Positions 1-9,728 are shown, counted from the stretch's first letter. The stretch: 64,000 nt of DNA from Rhizobium sp. Root1212 (GCF_001424985.1 NZ_LMDA01000012.1:496001-560000); one strand, 5' to 3'. Translations and numbers: made by a program. Notes: generated by a model not told the origin, from the letters alone.

Positions 1-59
1 CGAGAAGCGCCGGGCAAGGCCCGAGCGTTCCGGCAGGATGGATTGGTGGGTGACGGTGC

Positions 60-63
<4 letters not shown>
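1..63 (-). CDS. ABC transporter permease, N-terminal fragment (cut by window edge)
   Basis: The reverse strand opens an ATG at 63-61 that overlaps the stop codon of the upstream ATPase gene as ATGA. It reads MSTVTHQSILPERSGLARRF without a stop to the window edge. A basic, hydrophilic start directly after a PotA-like ATPase gene is what is expected of a PotB-type permease in a binding protein-ATPase-permease-permease operon. Only 21 codons are visible, so the family is inferred from position and from the translational coupling, not from membrane segments. Confidence 0.6.
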
Positions 64-1055
<992 letters not shown>

Positions 1056-1080
1056 GGAGGCTCCGGAGTTCGCGTTATTG

Positions 1081-1194
1081 CCCTCATCCGGCCTGTCGGC
1101 CACCTTGACTCCCCGCAGGCGGGGAGGAGGAACAAGCGGCATGCTCTGTCGTTCCCTCTCCCCGCGTGCGGGGAGAGGGTTAGGGTGAGGGGCA
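1081..1194. repeat. RIME-like palindromic intergenic repeat, copy 1
   Basis: Two GC-rich hairpins stand side by side: CTCCCCGCAGGCGGGGAGGA and CCTCTCCCCGCGTGCGGGGA. The outer ends are CCCTCATCCGGC and GGGTGAGGGGC. The same architecture occurs at 11058, 20722, 22371 and 31473. It matches the Rhizobium-specific intergenic mosaic element. This copy lies between the binding-protein and ATPase genes of one operon, so in the mRNA it would form stable stems that may protect the upstream message. Confidence 0.85.
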
Positions 1195-1221
1195 TTCTGA
1201 GAGGTTCAAAGGCTGCCGGAT

Positions 1222-2385
1222 TTACCGGCCGCCGATCACGCCGATATAGTCGGAGACCCAGCGGTGATAGGGCACGCACTCGCCCTGGCTTTCGCATTTC
1301 GAAGTCGGCGTCTTCCAGAAGCTGATCTTGTCGAAGCTGTCGAAGCCGTTGGTGTGGCAACCTTCGTCGGTCAAGAGTTCGTTGCCCTTGCAGGCGGCCG
1401 GAACCGAAGGAACAGCGCCAAACCAGGCGGCGGCGTCGCCCTGCACCTTGGCGGACAGCGAATGTTCCATCCATTTGTAGGCGCAGTTCGGATGGGCGCT
1501 TTCGGCATGCAGCATGGTCGTATCCGACCAGCCGGTGACGCCTTCTTCCGGGAAGGTCGAGGCGATCGGCAGCTTTTCGGCCTGCATCAGGTTGACCTGG
1601 AACGGCCAGGAACCGGAAGCGACGACGCCTTCGTTCTTGAAGTCGTCGATCTGGATCATCGCGTCGTGCCAATAACGGCCGACCAGCGTGCGCTGGACGC
1701 GGAGCAGATCGAGGGCCGCCTTGTACTGGTCTTCGTTCAGCTCATAGGGGTCCATGATGCCGAGTCCCGGCTTGTGGGCCTTGAGGTAGAGGGCGGCATC
1801 GGCGATGTGGATCGGGCCGTCATAGGCCTGAACGCGGCCCTTGTTGGACTTGCCGTCCGGCAGGGTCATTTCCTCGAACACGACGTTCCAGCTCTTCGGG
1901 GCTTCGCCCTTGAAGGCTTCGGTGTTGTACATCAGGACGTTCGGCCCCCAGAGATAGGGTACGCCGTAATGCACGCCCTTCACCGTGTTCCAGGGCGCGC
2001 TCTGCAGGCGCTCGTCGACCGTCTTGAAGCTCGGGATGAGATCGGTGTTGATCGGCTGGACGCGCTTGCCGGCCACGAGCCGCAGCGAGGCGTCGCCGGA
2101 GGCCGTGACGAGGTCGAAGCCGCCTTCGTTCATCAGGGCGACCATTTCATCTGACGTGGCGGCGGTCTTGACCGTCACCTTGCAGCCGGTTTCCTTTTCG
2201 AAGGAGGTGACCCAGTCGTAATTCTTGTCGGTCTCGCCGCGCTCGATGTAACCAGCCCAGGCAACGATCGAAACCTCGCCTTCTCCGGGACCGATTTCCT
2301 TGAGAGCTTCCTGGGCGAAGGCAGGGGCGGTGAGGGCGAAGGTCAGGGCAAGCGCAGTGCAGGAATGAAGAACTCGCTTCATCAT
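1222..2385 (-). CDS. Extracellular solute-binding protein of polyamine-type ABC importer (PotD-like)
   Basis: This 387-residue periplasmic binding protein starts with a typical Sec signal (MMKRVLHSC, hydrophobic stretch, APAFAQ, cleavage near residue 24-25). The mature part (VSIVAWAGYIERG..., YGVPYLWGPNVLMYN, HAESAHPNCAYKWMEHSLS) is of the PotD/PotF bacterial extracellular solute-binding family 1/8 type. It is the first gene of an operon whose ATPase and permease lie downstream (1055 and 63). A GGGAGA ribosome site lies 3 bases before the first ATG and 6 before the second, so the start may be 2385 or 2382. The LysR gene upstream on the same strand and the palindrome at 2483-2499 suggest ligand-responsive control. 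Confidence 0.9.
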   Translation of the reverse strand: MMKRVLHSCTALALTFALTAPAFAQEALKEIGPGEGEVSIVAWAGYIERGETDKNYDWVTSFEKETGCKVTVKTAATSDEMVALMNEGGFDLVTASGDASLRLVAGKRVQPINTDLIPSFKTVDERLQSAPWNTVKGVHYGVPYLWGPNVLMYNTEAFKGEAPKSWNVVFEEMTLPDGKSNKGRVQAYDGPIHIADAALYLKAHKPGLGIMDPYELNEDQYKAALDLLRVQRTLVGRYWHDAMIQIDDFKNEGVVASGSWPFQVNLMQAEKLPIASTFPEEGVTGWSDTTMLHAESAHPNCAYKWMEHSLSAKVQGDAAAWFGAVPSVPAACKGNELLTDEGCHTNGFDSFDKISFWKTPTSKCESQGECVPYHRWVSDYIGVIGGR

Positions 2386-2482
2386 CAGTCTCCCGGTTTG
2401 TCCGCTTTCGTGCGGTATTGTTCCCGGAGAAAAAGGTGCCTCTATTTCGTCGTATTCGCAAATTCATTAATCAGAAAGTCGG

Positions 2483-2499
2483 TATCGGAATTTCCGATA
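2483..2499. promoter_or_regulatory. Perfect 8-bp inverted repeat, candidate LysR operator
   Basis: TATCGGAATTTCCGATA is a perfect palindrome with 8-base arms around one central base. It lies about 100 bp upstream of the binding-protein start and 11 bp past the stop codon of the LysR gene. LysR-type regulators usually bind dyads of about this size near position -65. Role as operator for the downstream ABC operon is inferred. Confidence 0.5.
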
Positions 2500-2509
2500 T
2501 CGATCGGCG

Positions 2510-3421
2510 TCAGCGATTTCTTCCACTCCTCAAGGCTTCGGCGACGCCGATGAAATCCTTCGCCGATTGCGGTAGGCCGGAACCCTTGCGCCAGACCATG
2601 CCGACCTGCACCACCGGCAGAGCACCGGAGACATCGCGGCTTTCGATCCGGTCGCCTTCCAGCGACCAGGGGCGATAGACGAGATCCGGCAACAGCGCGA
2701 TGCCCGCGCCGGTGGCGACGAGGCTGCGCACCGCTTCCACCGAGCGGGTGCGGAAAGCGACATGCGGGCGGGCACCGAGCGCGCTCAAGAGCTTGCCGGT
2801 GTTCTCCTCGATTTCGTCCACTGTCAGCATGATCAGCGGTTCCTTGGCGATATCGGCGACCGAGATGATATCGGCAGAAACCAGCGGATGGCCGAGCGGT
2901 AGCCACAGGCGATAGGGGGATGTCTCGATGATTTCGGCCTGCAGCGCCATACGGTCGCGCAGGTTGGAGATGACCATGACCGCGACGTCCAGCTCGCCGC
3001 CGATCAGCAGATGTTCGAGGTAGGAGCCGTTATCCTCGATGGCGCTGACATCGACTTCCGGGCAGGCGCGGCGATAGCGGGCGAGCAGATCGGAGAGCAC
3101 ATACCCTGCAACCAGGGATGTCACGCCGAGATTGAGCTTGCCGCCGGCTCGCTCAACCCGCTCCTGCGAAAACGAGCGGCGGGCATCGGAAACGCCGGCA
3201 AGGATTTTCGTCGCGTGGCGCAGGAACTGGTGGCCGTTATGGGTGATGTGCAGGCCGCGCGGATGGCGCTCGAAAAGCTCGACGCCGAGATCCGTCTCCA
3301 ATTCCTTCACCGCCTCGGTAATCGAGGACTGGGAGATTGAAAGATTCTGCGCCGCCCGCGTCACCGAGCCCTGCTCGGCGACGGCGACGAAATACTGCAA
3401 TTGCCGAAGGGTGAATGCCAT
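2510..3421 (-). CDS. LysR family transcriptional regulator
   Basis: The 303-residue protein has the usual LysR length and layout. An N-terminal winged helix-turn-helix occupies about residues 3-62 (LRQLQYFVAVAEQGSVTRAA, then SISQSSITEAVKELE and LGVELFERHPRG). A periplasmic-binding-like effector domain follows from about residue 90 (KLNLGVTSLVAGYVLSDLL). It is encoded on the same strand as, and directly upstream of, the polyamine-type ABC operon, which is its most likely target. Its start codon faces the promoter of the candidate small RNA at 3503, so the two may share a regulatory region. Confidence 0.92.
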   Translation of the reverse strand: MAFTLRQLQYFVAVAEQGSVTRAAQNLSISQSSITEAVKELETDLGVELFERHPRGLHITHNGHQFLRHATKILAGVSDARRSFSQERVERAGGKLNLGVTSLVAGYVLSDLLARYRRACPEVDVSAIEDNGSYLEHLLIGGELDVAVMVISNLRDRMALQAEIIETSPYRLWLPLGHPLVSADIISVADIAKEPLIMLTVDEIEENTGKLLSALGARPHVAFRTRSVEAVRSLVATGAGIALLPDLVYRPWSLEGDRIESRDVSGALPVVQVGMVWRKGSGLPQSAKDFIGVAEALRSGRNR

Positions 3422-3502
3422 GGGCGTTAGCTAAGCGAGCGGGGCGGGAGATGGCAAGGGTGGTGTGCTTGCTATTCAAGCTCGTGAGATTTATATTGGT
3501 GG

Positions 3503-3593
3503 AGTGGTGACCGGAGCTGCATACCCCGGCCACCTTTGCTTATCTTACGAAGTTGACCCGGACAGCTATTGACCAGCTCGTCCGGGTTTTTCG
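3503..3593 (+). ncRNA. Candidate intergenic small RNA of about 90 nt
   Basis: Three independent signals line up on the plus strand. A sigma-70-like promoter has CTTGCT at 3468-3473 and TTATAT at 3491-3496, 17 bases apart. A first hairpin pairs GTGG-(3 nt)-CCGG with CCGG-CCAC (about 3504-3533). An unpaired stretch follows, then a strong intrinsic terminator pairing ACCCGGAC-AGCT with AGCT-C-GTCCGGGT (3556-3586), ending in TTTTT. No plus-strand protein gene lies upstream to need this terminator. I cannot assign it to a named alphaproteobacterial family. It diverges from the LysR gene. Confidence 0.55.
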
Positions 3594-3872
3594 TACAGTA
3601 AGCGTGATGCTAAATGGCAAAGGCCACATAGATCACCTCCATGGTCATCGGCAAGGCCGTTGCCTCGGTCCGGGAGGCCTGTCTTCCCGGATGACGCCGG
3701 CTGGCTCGGCGCACTCTGCTTTTGCGGTGAACATGCTATTGTTAGCAGATGCGTAGAAACCCGCAATGGTTGTGATGAGGTTGTTTCGCCGCCGCCTTGT
3801 CTTCGAATTCACTGGAAATGTCGGATCGGGAATGGTGCGGCTTGCTGGATTTGCTAGCTTGCGGAAACCGCA
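3594..3872. other. Intergenic stretch without a convincing gene
   Basis: Between the candidate small-RNA terminator and the esterase gene I find no reading frame with coding character. It contains GATCACCTCC (3631-3640, plus strand), identical to the anti-Shine-Dalgarno end of 16S rRNA. Read on the minus strand the same bases are a near-perfect ribosome site in front of a 29-codon frame (3629-3540), which has no other support. Confidence 0.5.
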
Positions 3873-4802
3873 ATGTCAGAGCGACAGGTCATGACCGCAA
3901 AGCCACTCCCTACCGAACCCGGCATTCTCGCTTTCCACGCCCGTTGCGAGGCCTTCTATCCGGCCGATGCCGTCGATGCGCCGATCGGGCAGCAGCGGCA
4001 ATGGTATGATGCGCTTTGCAAGGCGTTCGATGCCGCGCCGCCGGGGGGGATGACCAAAAGCGACAGCCTCGTCGAAGGGCGGATCGCTATCCGGAGCTAC
4101 CGCCCCGCAGAGATCAAAACGCAGACCCGGCTGTTTTACATCCATGGTGGCGGCTTTGTGGTGGGGTCTCTGGACAGCCACGATGCCATCTGCGCCGAGA
4201 TTTCCGATGCGGTGGGGGCGGAACTGGTTTCCATCGATTACCGGCTGGCACCGGAGCATGTCTGGCCCGCCGCCTTCGAGGATTGCTGGGCGGTGCTCGT
4301 TCACCTGCTGCAAGATGTCCGGCCTGTGGTTGTCATCGGCGACAGCGCCGGTGGCAATCTGGCGGCGGGTATCGCCGTGAAGGCGCGGGACGAGGGGCTT
4401 TCCGGCATTGTCGGGCAGGTGTTGATCTATCCCGGTCTCGGCGGCGATCTGGTTTCCGGCTCCTATATCGAGATGGCCGATGCGCCGGGGCTTTCCACCG
4501 CGGATGTCGCCTATTACCGCGATGTGCTGCACGCGCCGGAGGATAATCCTCATGCTTTCCCGCTGGCGGCCGGCGACTTTGCCGGTTTACCGCGGGCTTA
4601 TATTTCCGCCGCGCATTTCGATCCCCTGCGGGACGACGCCCGGTTCTATGCTGCCCGGCTGATCCAAGCCGGTATCGACGTCATCTTCCGGGAAGAGCCG
4701 CAGATGATCCATGCCTGGCTACGTGCCCGCTTCATGAGCGAGGGAGCACGGACCGGCTTTGCCGCTCTATGTGACGGCATCCGGCAACTCGCCAAAGTCT
4801 GA
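3873..4802 (+). CDS. Alpha/beta hydrolase, hormone-sensitive-lipase family esterase
   Basis: The 309-residue protein carries the HSL-family oxyanion motif HGGGF (in YIHGGGFVVGSLDSHD, about residues 90-94) and the nucleophile elbow GDSAGG (about 155-160). The catalytic acid is probably in SAAHFDPLRDD and the base in MIHAWLRAR. Such enzymes hydrolyse short-chain acyl esters; the natural substrate cannot be read from the sequence. A second ATG at 3891 could also be the start; neither has a strong ribosome site. It converges on msrA with only 5 bp between the stop codons and appears to be a single-gene transcript. Confidence 0.85.
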   Translation: MSERQVMTAKPLPTEPGILAFHARCEAFYPADAVDAPIGQQRQWYDALCKAFDAAPPGGMTKSDSLVEGRIAIRSYRPAEIKTQTRLFYIHGGGFVVGSLDSHDAICAEISDAVGAELVSIDYRLAPEHVWPAAFEDCWAVLVHLLQDVRPVVVIGDSAGGNLAAGIAVKARDEGLSGIVGQVLIYPGLGGDLVSGSYIEMADAPGLSTADVAYYRDVLHAPEDNPHAFPLAAGDFAGLPRAYISAAHFDPLRDDARFYAARLIQAGIDVIFREEPQMIHAWLRARFMSEGARTGFAALCDGIRQLAKV

Positions 4803-4807
4803 GCCGA

Positions 4808-5533
4808 TCAGCCCTTCGCATCTGCGACCAGAACCGGCTTTTGCGAAAAGCGGCTCGGAAACAAGGCCTTGAGATTGTCGATCTTGGGGAGGTCATTGTA
4901 GACGATATAGGGATAGGTCGGGTTGGCCGTCAGGAAATCCTGATGGTAGGCCTCGGCGGGATAGAAGCCGCTCGAATGTGATACCTGCGTCACGATCGGC
5001 TCGGGAAAGACACCGGCTTTGCCGAGCTGGGCGATATAGGCATCCGCAACCTTCTTCTGCTCGTCCGAAAGCGTGAACACGGCGGAGCGATACTGCGTGC
5101 CGTGGTCCGGCCCCTGATAGTTGAGCTGGGTCGGATTGTGCGCGACGGAGAAGAAAATCTGGAGGAGCTGGCCATAGCTGACGATTTTCGGATCGAAGGT
5201 GACTTCGACGGATTCGGCGTGGCCTGTCTTGCCAGCGCTCACCGTCTCATAATCGGCCGTCGCCTTGTCGCCGCCGGAATAGCCGGAAACGGCATTGCGG
5301 ACACCCTTCACATGCTGAAAAACGCCCTGTACGCCCCAGAAGCAGCCTCCGGCAAAGATGGCTTTTTCGGTCGCTGCGGTGGAGACTTCGTCAGCGGCGG
5401 GCGCGGGAATGACCACTGCATCTTCTGCGGCAAGGCTGGTCGTGACACCGGAAATCTGCAGGGCGAGAGCCGCCGTTATGGTGATAGCCGCCAGCGTGAA
5501 GTTGCGGGCAATTGCAGACGTCTTGGCAGGCAT
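4808..5533 (-). CDS. msrA: Peptide-methionine (S)-S-oxide reductase, exported
   Basis: MsrA reduces the S-epimer of methionine sulfoxide in proteins, using thioredoxin-like donors. The catalytic GCFWG motif is at residues 63-67 (Cys64), followed by the conserved GYSGG and YETVSAGKTGHAEVV-like blocks and by DHGTQYRS. The first 36 residues are an N-terminal signal (NFTLAAITITAALALQIS, then SLAA), so this copy acts in the periplasm rather than the cytoplasm. The length of 241 residues fits an MsrA domain plus signal and linker. It is a single gene; no MsrB partner is present in the window. Confidence 0.93.
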   Translation of the reverse strand: MPAKTSAIARNFTLAAITITAALALQISGVTTSLAAEDAVVIPAPAADEVSTAATEKAIFAGGCFWGVQGVFQHVKGVRNAVSGYSGGDKATADYETVSAGKTGHAESVEVTFDPKIVSYGQLLQIFFSVAHNPTQLNYQGPDHGTQYRSAVFTLSDEQKKVADAYIAQLGKAGVFPEPIVTQVSHSSGFYPAEAYHQDFLTANPTYPYIVYNDLPKIDNLKALFPSRFSQKPVLVADAKG

Positions 5534-5724
5534 GGCGCTGTCTCCTGATGGCTTTATCCACGCGGCCGGCTATTTTCCTCGCCGCATTCGTTGGGGCGGA
5601 GCATCCTACCAAGCCCGGACACGGTCAAATCGCATTTGCGTGTGTCCTGCGTGACGGAAATCAACGCTTGCGGCACCTTCGCTGCGGCTGCATGCTCCTC
5701 AACGGGGTTCAAGGAGAGAAAGAG

Positions 5725-6123
5725 ATGACGGCGATCCGCGATCTTGAAGTGCTGCTCAGGGAAATGCGGCCGGCCTTGCGCGATGGCGACTATGTCTTCT
5801 GCTGTCTTCCGACACAGGAGGCGGAAGAGCACATCGCGTCGGCTTTATGCCTTTTTCGCGAGGACGAAGGGGTGACGCTCATTCTCGAACGCACCCACGC
5901 CGAACGGGCAGGGCTCGCATATGGCCCGGTGATGCGCTGCATCACGCTGACGGTTCACTCGGCGCTTGAGGCGGTCGGCCTCACGGCCGCGGTCTCGGCG
6001 GCCCTAACGCGCCACGGCATCAGCGCCAATGTCGTTGCCGCCTACCATCACGATCATATCTTCGTGCCCGCTGAGGATGCACAACGGGCGCTGCTTGCCC
6101 TGAAGGAGGCAGCGCCCGTCTGA
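5725..6123 (+). CDS. ACT-domain protein (DUF2241-type)
   Basis: A 132-residue protein begins with MTAIRDLEVLLREMRPALRD at an ATG preceded by AAGGAGAG at 5711-5718. The open frame extends far upstream to 5512, but the added part overlaps the msrA start region and lacks coding character. The second half (MRCITLTVHSALEAVGLTAAVSAALTRHGISANVVAAYHHDHIFVP) is an ACT-like fold with the conserved YHHDHIFV segment. Proteins of this family bind small ligands, probably amino acids, but have no assigned reaction. No operon partner is evident. Confidence 0.8.
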   Translation: MTAIRDLEVLLREMRPALRDGDYVFCCLPTQEAEEHIASALCLFREDEGVTLILERTHAERAGLAYGPVMRCITLTVHSALEAVGLTAAVSAALTRHGISANVVAAYHHDHIFVPAEDAQRALLALKEAAPV

Positions 6124-6126
6124 GCG

Positions 6127-8127
6127 TTACATGAAGTCGCGCGGGATGCGCTTGTCGAAGCTCTTCTCGAAGATTTCCGTCTCGCCTTCGAGCGCCGTGA
6201 TCGAGCCGGAGACCAGCCAGTCCTCCCTGGTGCAGGCGATGGTCGAAACCGTGATCGTCCTCAGGACGATATCGTCGCGCTGCATGTCGCAGGTCCAGGT
6301 CGAGGTACCGGTCATCGACAGGGGGTCGCCCTCCGCGATAGACCAGAGTTCGTCGCGGATCTGGCGGGTGGCAAGCCCGGTATCGGGATGGCGGGTGAGG
6401 CCGGTATCCTCGTAGATGGTATAATCGGTCACGCCGTTGGTGAGATCGCGCAGCACGCTGCGGGACGTCTCGCCCGGTTCGAGATCGATATATTTCGGCA
6501 ACGGATCGGGGTTTTCCGGTTCCGGCACGCTGATCCGCTGGTGCTCCCCAAGAAGCGGCAGGGCAAGCCCGATCGAAGCGCGATCGATGGTCAGGCCCGG
6601 ATCGGTCGGAGCGGGCAGGACCATCGGCCAGTAGGCAGTCGAAAGCGATAACCGGATGCGATGGCCCTCGCGGAAATTATAGCCGAGCGCATCGAGCACC
6701 AGCCGAATTTGCGTCTTTTTGCCCTTTTCCATCGCCTTCGGTTCGGCATTGCCATCGCGGTGGGCGAGGTTCAGAACGCCGAAGGTGACGCGGGTCGCCG
6801 TGCCGTCCGGGTGGATGTCGACGATGCGGGCGATCAGGTTTGCCCAATCCTCGTCGCAGGCGACATCGAGGGTCAGCACCGGTTGGCCGAGTGCGGTCAC
6901 GGCTTTTGTAAGCGGAGCGGTTTCGAAAACCAGCGAGCCGGCATCATCGACACGCTGGTCGCCGGCCATCTCGGCGTCGGGCTTCAGGGTGAACCATTCG
7001 CCGGAGGCCGTACCGGTATCGAGCGGGGACTTGATATACACGTCCTGGCCGCTTGCGCCGGCAATCGGCATGCCCTCGTCAAGGCCGCCGAACTGATCGA
7101 CATAATAGCTCTGCATCTCCGGCTGCTGCCAGCTGTCCTTGGCGATCCAGAAGCCGGGGTCGAACTCGCGCCGAAGCGAAGGCTTCGGGCCGTCCTGAAT
7201 GTAGGCGCGCATCTGCGGCAGCTTTTCCGCGCCGGTGTCTTCATCGCGCAGCCACTTGTTCCACCAGGCGATGGCCTCGCCGTGGAAATCTGCTCTGGGC
7301 TTCGGCCAGGCGAAATGCGGATACTTGTGCACCCATGGGCCGATCATCGCCTTGGCCTTGTCGCCCAAACCTTCGATCGCCTTGATCGGCGTGTTGCGGT
7401 AACCATCGGCCCAGCCGGCGATCACCAGGGCGGGGATCGGGAAACCGCCGAAATCCTCACAGATCGAGCCATGTTTCCAGAATTCGTCGCGGCGCTGATG
7501 CTCCAGCCATTCTTCCATGAAGAAGGGCTCGTTCTCCAGCCGCTCCAGCCACATCTCTTTCCATTTGTCGCCGACCAGCGCCGGGTCCGGCGAGCGCGAC
7601 TGGTAGGCAAGCATGGTCGCCGCCCAGGAAAGCTGGGCGGAAAGATGGGTGCCGTTCTTGTAATGAATGTCGTCATTGTAGCGATCGACGGTCGAGGCGA
7701 TGGAGATCACCGCCTTCAGCGCCGGGGGCTTCAAGGCCGCGACCTGCAGACAGTTGAAACCGCCCCAGGAGATACCCATCATGCCGACCTTGCCGTTCGA
7801 CCACGGCTGGCCCGCGATCCATTCGATCAGTTCGCAGCCGTCGGCGAGTTCGCGCGGCGTATATTCGCCGTCGATCACGCCGTCGCTTTCGCCGGAGCCC
7901 CGGATATCGACGCGTACGCCGGCAATGCCGGCTTCGGCAAAGACCGGGTAGGTCGATTCATCGCGCAGGCAGGTTCCATCGCGCTTGCGATAGGGCAGGT
8001 ATTCGAAAACGGCGGGAACGGGCGCTTTATCAGCGCCCTCCGGCATCCAGATGCGCGCGGCAAGCCGCGTGCCGTCCTTCAGCACGATCCATTCGTTTTC
8101 GATGACCGTGAAATTACGCTTTGTCAT
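6127..8127 (-). CDS. CocE/NonD family hydrolase (X-Pro dipeptidyl-peptidase/acylase type)
   Basis: The 666-residue protein is a serine hydrolase of the S15/CocE class. The N-terminal alpha/beta-hydrolase domain has the nucleophile elbow GISWGG (in VGMMGISWGGFNCLQ, about residue 120), preceded by VDIRGSGESDG. The C-terminal half (about 430-660) is the jelly-roll domain typical of X-Pro peptidases and cocaine esterase. A GTG three codons earlier is possible, but AAGGG is correctly spaced only for the ATG at 8127. It starts 11 bp after the stop of the binding-protein gene at 8139. That coupling suggests it cleaves an amide or ester ligand imported by the neighbouring ABC system. Confidence 0.85.
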   Translation of the reverse strand: MTKRNFTVIENEWIVLKDGTRLAARIWMPEGADKAPVPAVFEYLPYRKRDGTCLRDESTYPVFAEAGIAGVRVDIRGSGESDGVIDGEYTPRELADGCELIEWIAGQPWSNGKVGMMGISWGGFNCLQVAALKPPALKAVISIASTVDRYNDDIHYKNGTHLSAQLSWAATMLAYQSRSPDPALVGDKWKEMWLERLENEPFFMEEWLEHQRRDEFWKHGSICEDFGGFPIPALVIAGWADGYRNTPIKAIEGLGDKAKAMIGPWVHKYPHFAWPKPRADFHGEAIAWWNKWLRDEDTGAEKLPQMRAYIQDGPKPSLRREFDPGFWIAKDSWQQPEMQSYYVDQFGGLDEGMPIAGASGQDVYIKSPLDTGTASGEWFTLKPDAEMAGDQRVDDAGSLVFETAPLTKAVTALGQPVLTLDVACDEDWANLIARIVDIHPDGTATRVTFGVLNLAHRDGNAEPKAMEKGKKTQIRLVLDALGYNFREGHRIRLSLSTAYWPMVLPAPTDPGLTIDRASIGLALPLLGEHQRISVPEPENPDPLPKYIDLEPGETSRSVLRDLTNGVTDYTIYEDTGLTRHPDTGLATRQIRDELWSIAEGDPLSMTGTSTWTCDMQRDDIVLRTITVSTIACTREDWLVSGSITALEGETEIFEKSFDKRIPRDFM

Positions 8128-8138
8128 GGAATGCACCC

Positions 8139-9728
8139 TTACGCATCGAGCCAGATACGGCTGCCAATATAGCCGTTCGACATGTCATTACCGATGTCAT
8201 CGACAAAGCCCTTCACCGAAGCGGAAGCGGCCATGATGTAATCGTTGAAGACCGGCAGGATGAGGCCGCCTTCATCGCGCACGATGACCGCCATCGTGTG
8301 ATAAAGCTCCTTGCGCTTGGCATCGTCCAGTTCCGAGCGGGCCTGCAGCAGCAGCTTGTCGAAGTCTTCGCGCTTGAAGCGGGTGTCGTTCCATTCCGCC
8401 GTCGAGAGATAGGAGGTCGAGTAGCGCGAATCCTGCGTCGGCCGGCCACCCCAATAGGAGGCGCAGAAGGGCTGGACGTTCCAGACATTGGTCCAGTAGC
8501 CGTCTTCCGGCTCACGGCGCACTTCGATTTCGATGCCGGCCTTCTTGGCGCTTTCCTGAAACAGCACGGCGGCATCGACCGCGCCGGAGAAGGCGGCGTC
8601 CGAGGTCCTGAGCAGGATCGGCCGGTCAAGGCCGGATTTCTTGAAGTGGAAGGCAGCCTTGTCCGGGTCATAGACGCGCTGCTCGATGCCTTCGGGGGCA
8701 AGCGCATAGTTGCTGTTGACCGGGTAGTCGTTGCCGAGCGTGCCATAGCCGCCGAGCACGCGGTCGAGGATCGCCTGACGGTCGATCGCATACTTCATGG
8801 CAAGGCGCAGGTCGTTGTTGTCGAAGGGCGCGGTGTCGCAGTGCATCAGGAAGCTGTAGAAACCCTTGCCGGAACTGCGCAGGATTTCGACGCGCGGCGC
8901 GCGCTTGAGCAGCGGCACGGTCTTCGGGTCGATGTTATTGATGAAATGCACCTGGCCGGAAGAGAGGGCGGCGATACGGGCCGTCGCATCGTTCATGACG
9001 ATGATCTCGACCGAATCGACGAAGCCGCGATCCGAACGCCAGTCGTCGGCGTTCTTTTCGAAGGTGGCGCGCACGCCGGCTTCATAGCTTGTCAGCTTGT
9101 AGGGGCCGGTGCCGATCGGCGAGGCCGGGTCGTCGAAGCCGCCGTTCGGCTGGATGATCAGGTGATAGTCGGTCAGCATCAGCGGCAGGTCGGCATTGCC
9201 TTCCGTCAGCGTCAGCACGAGATCGCCGGCCTTTTCCTCGATGGTCTTGATCGAGCGCATCAGGCCGAGCGCGCCGGATTTCGAACCCTCTTCCGAATGG
9301 CGCTTCAGGGTGGCGATGACGTCGGCGACGGTCATCTTGCGGCCATCATGGAAGGAGATGTCGTTGCGAATCTTGAAGGTCCAGACGGAAGCATCGGTCG
9401 AGGGCTCCCACGAGGTTGCGATGGAGGGCAAGGCTGCACCCGTCTTCGGGTCGGTCTCGACCAGCGTATCGCCCCAGAGATGGCCGATGACGAAGAGCAC
9501 GGAGGCGCTATAAGTCGCGGGATCGAGCACGTCGGTTGCAGCACCGCCTTTGAGGCCCATCTTGAAATGCCCACCGCGCTTGGGCTCCTCAGCCCTCGCA
9601 TCGCCTGCCGCCATCGTGCCGCCGAAGGTGGCGGCGAGGCCGAGGGCGGCAGTGCCGGCGAGGAAGCCGCGACGGTTGATGCTGGTCGGGACGATCAGCC
9701 CGTCCGGGCGCTTGGTGAAGTCGGTCAT
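8139..9728 (-). CDS. Oligopeptide-type ABC substrate-binding protein, paralogue 1 (Tat signal)
   Basis: This family 5 (DppA/OppA-like) periplasmic binding protein has 529 residues from the ATG at 9728, which follows AAAGGG; 20 extra upstream codons are open but unlikely. The N-terminus has a twin-arginine signal (NRRGFLAGTAALGLA, cleavage near ARA). Its mature part is very similar over the full length to the binding protein at 14761-16350, including DRGFVDS, NDATARIAALSSGQVH and the C-terminal GNDMSNGY...WLDA, and both have 529 residues. No permease genes adjoin it, so it probably feeds the transporter at 11198-14761. It is coupled to the CocE-type hydrolase. Confidence 0.88.
   Translation of the reverse strand: MTDFTKRPDGLIVPTSINRRGFLAGTAALGLAATFGGTMAAGDARAEEPKRGGHFKMGLKGGAATDVLDPATYSASVLFVIGHLWGDTLVETDPKTGAALPSIATSWEPSTDASVWTFKIRNDISFHDGRKMTVADVIATLKRHSEEGSKSGALGLMRSIKTIEEKAGDLVLTLTEGNADLPLMLTDYHLIIQPNGGFDDPASPIGTGPYKLTSYEAGVRATFEKNADDWRSDRGFVDSVEIIVMNDATARIAALSSGQVHFINNIDPKTVPLLKRAPRVEILRSSGKGFYSFLMHCDTAPFDNNDLRLAMKYAIDRQAILDRVLGGYGTLGNDYPVNSNYALAPEGIEQRVYDPDKAAFHFKKSGLDRPILLRTSDAAFSGAVDAAVLFQESAKKAGIEIEVRREPEDGYWTNVWNVQPFCASYWGGRPTQDSRYSTSYLSTAEWNDTRFKREDFDKLLLQARSELDDAKRKELYHTMAVIVRDEGGLILPVFNDYIMAASASVKGFVDDIGNDMSNGYIGSRIWLDA

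Noticed and set aside
1081-1194. CRISPR or insertion-sequence ends in the palindromic repeats
   Set aside because: Copies are dispersed singly, without spacers, transposase or target duplications; the layout is that of RIME.
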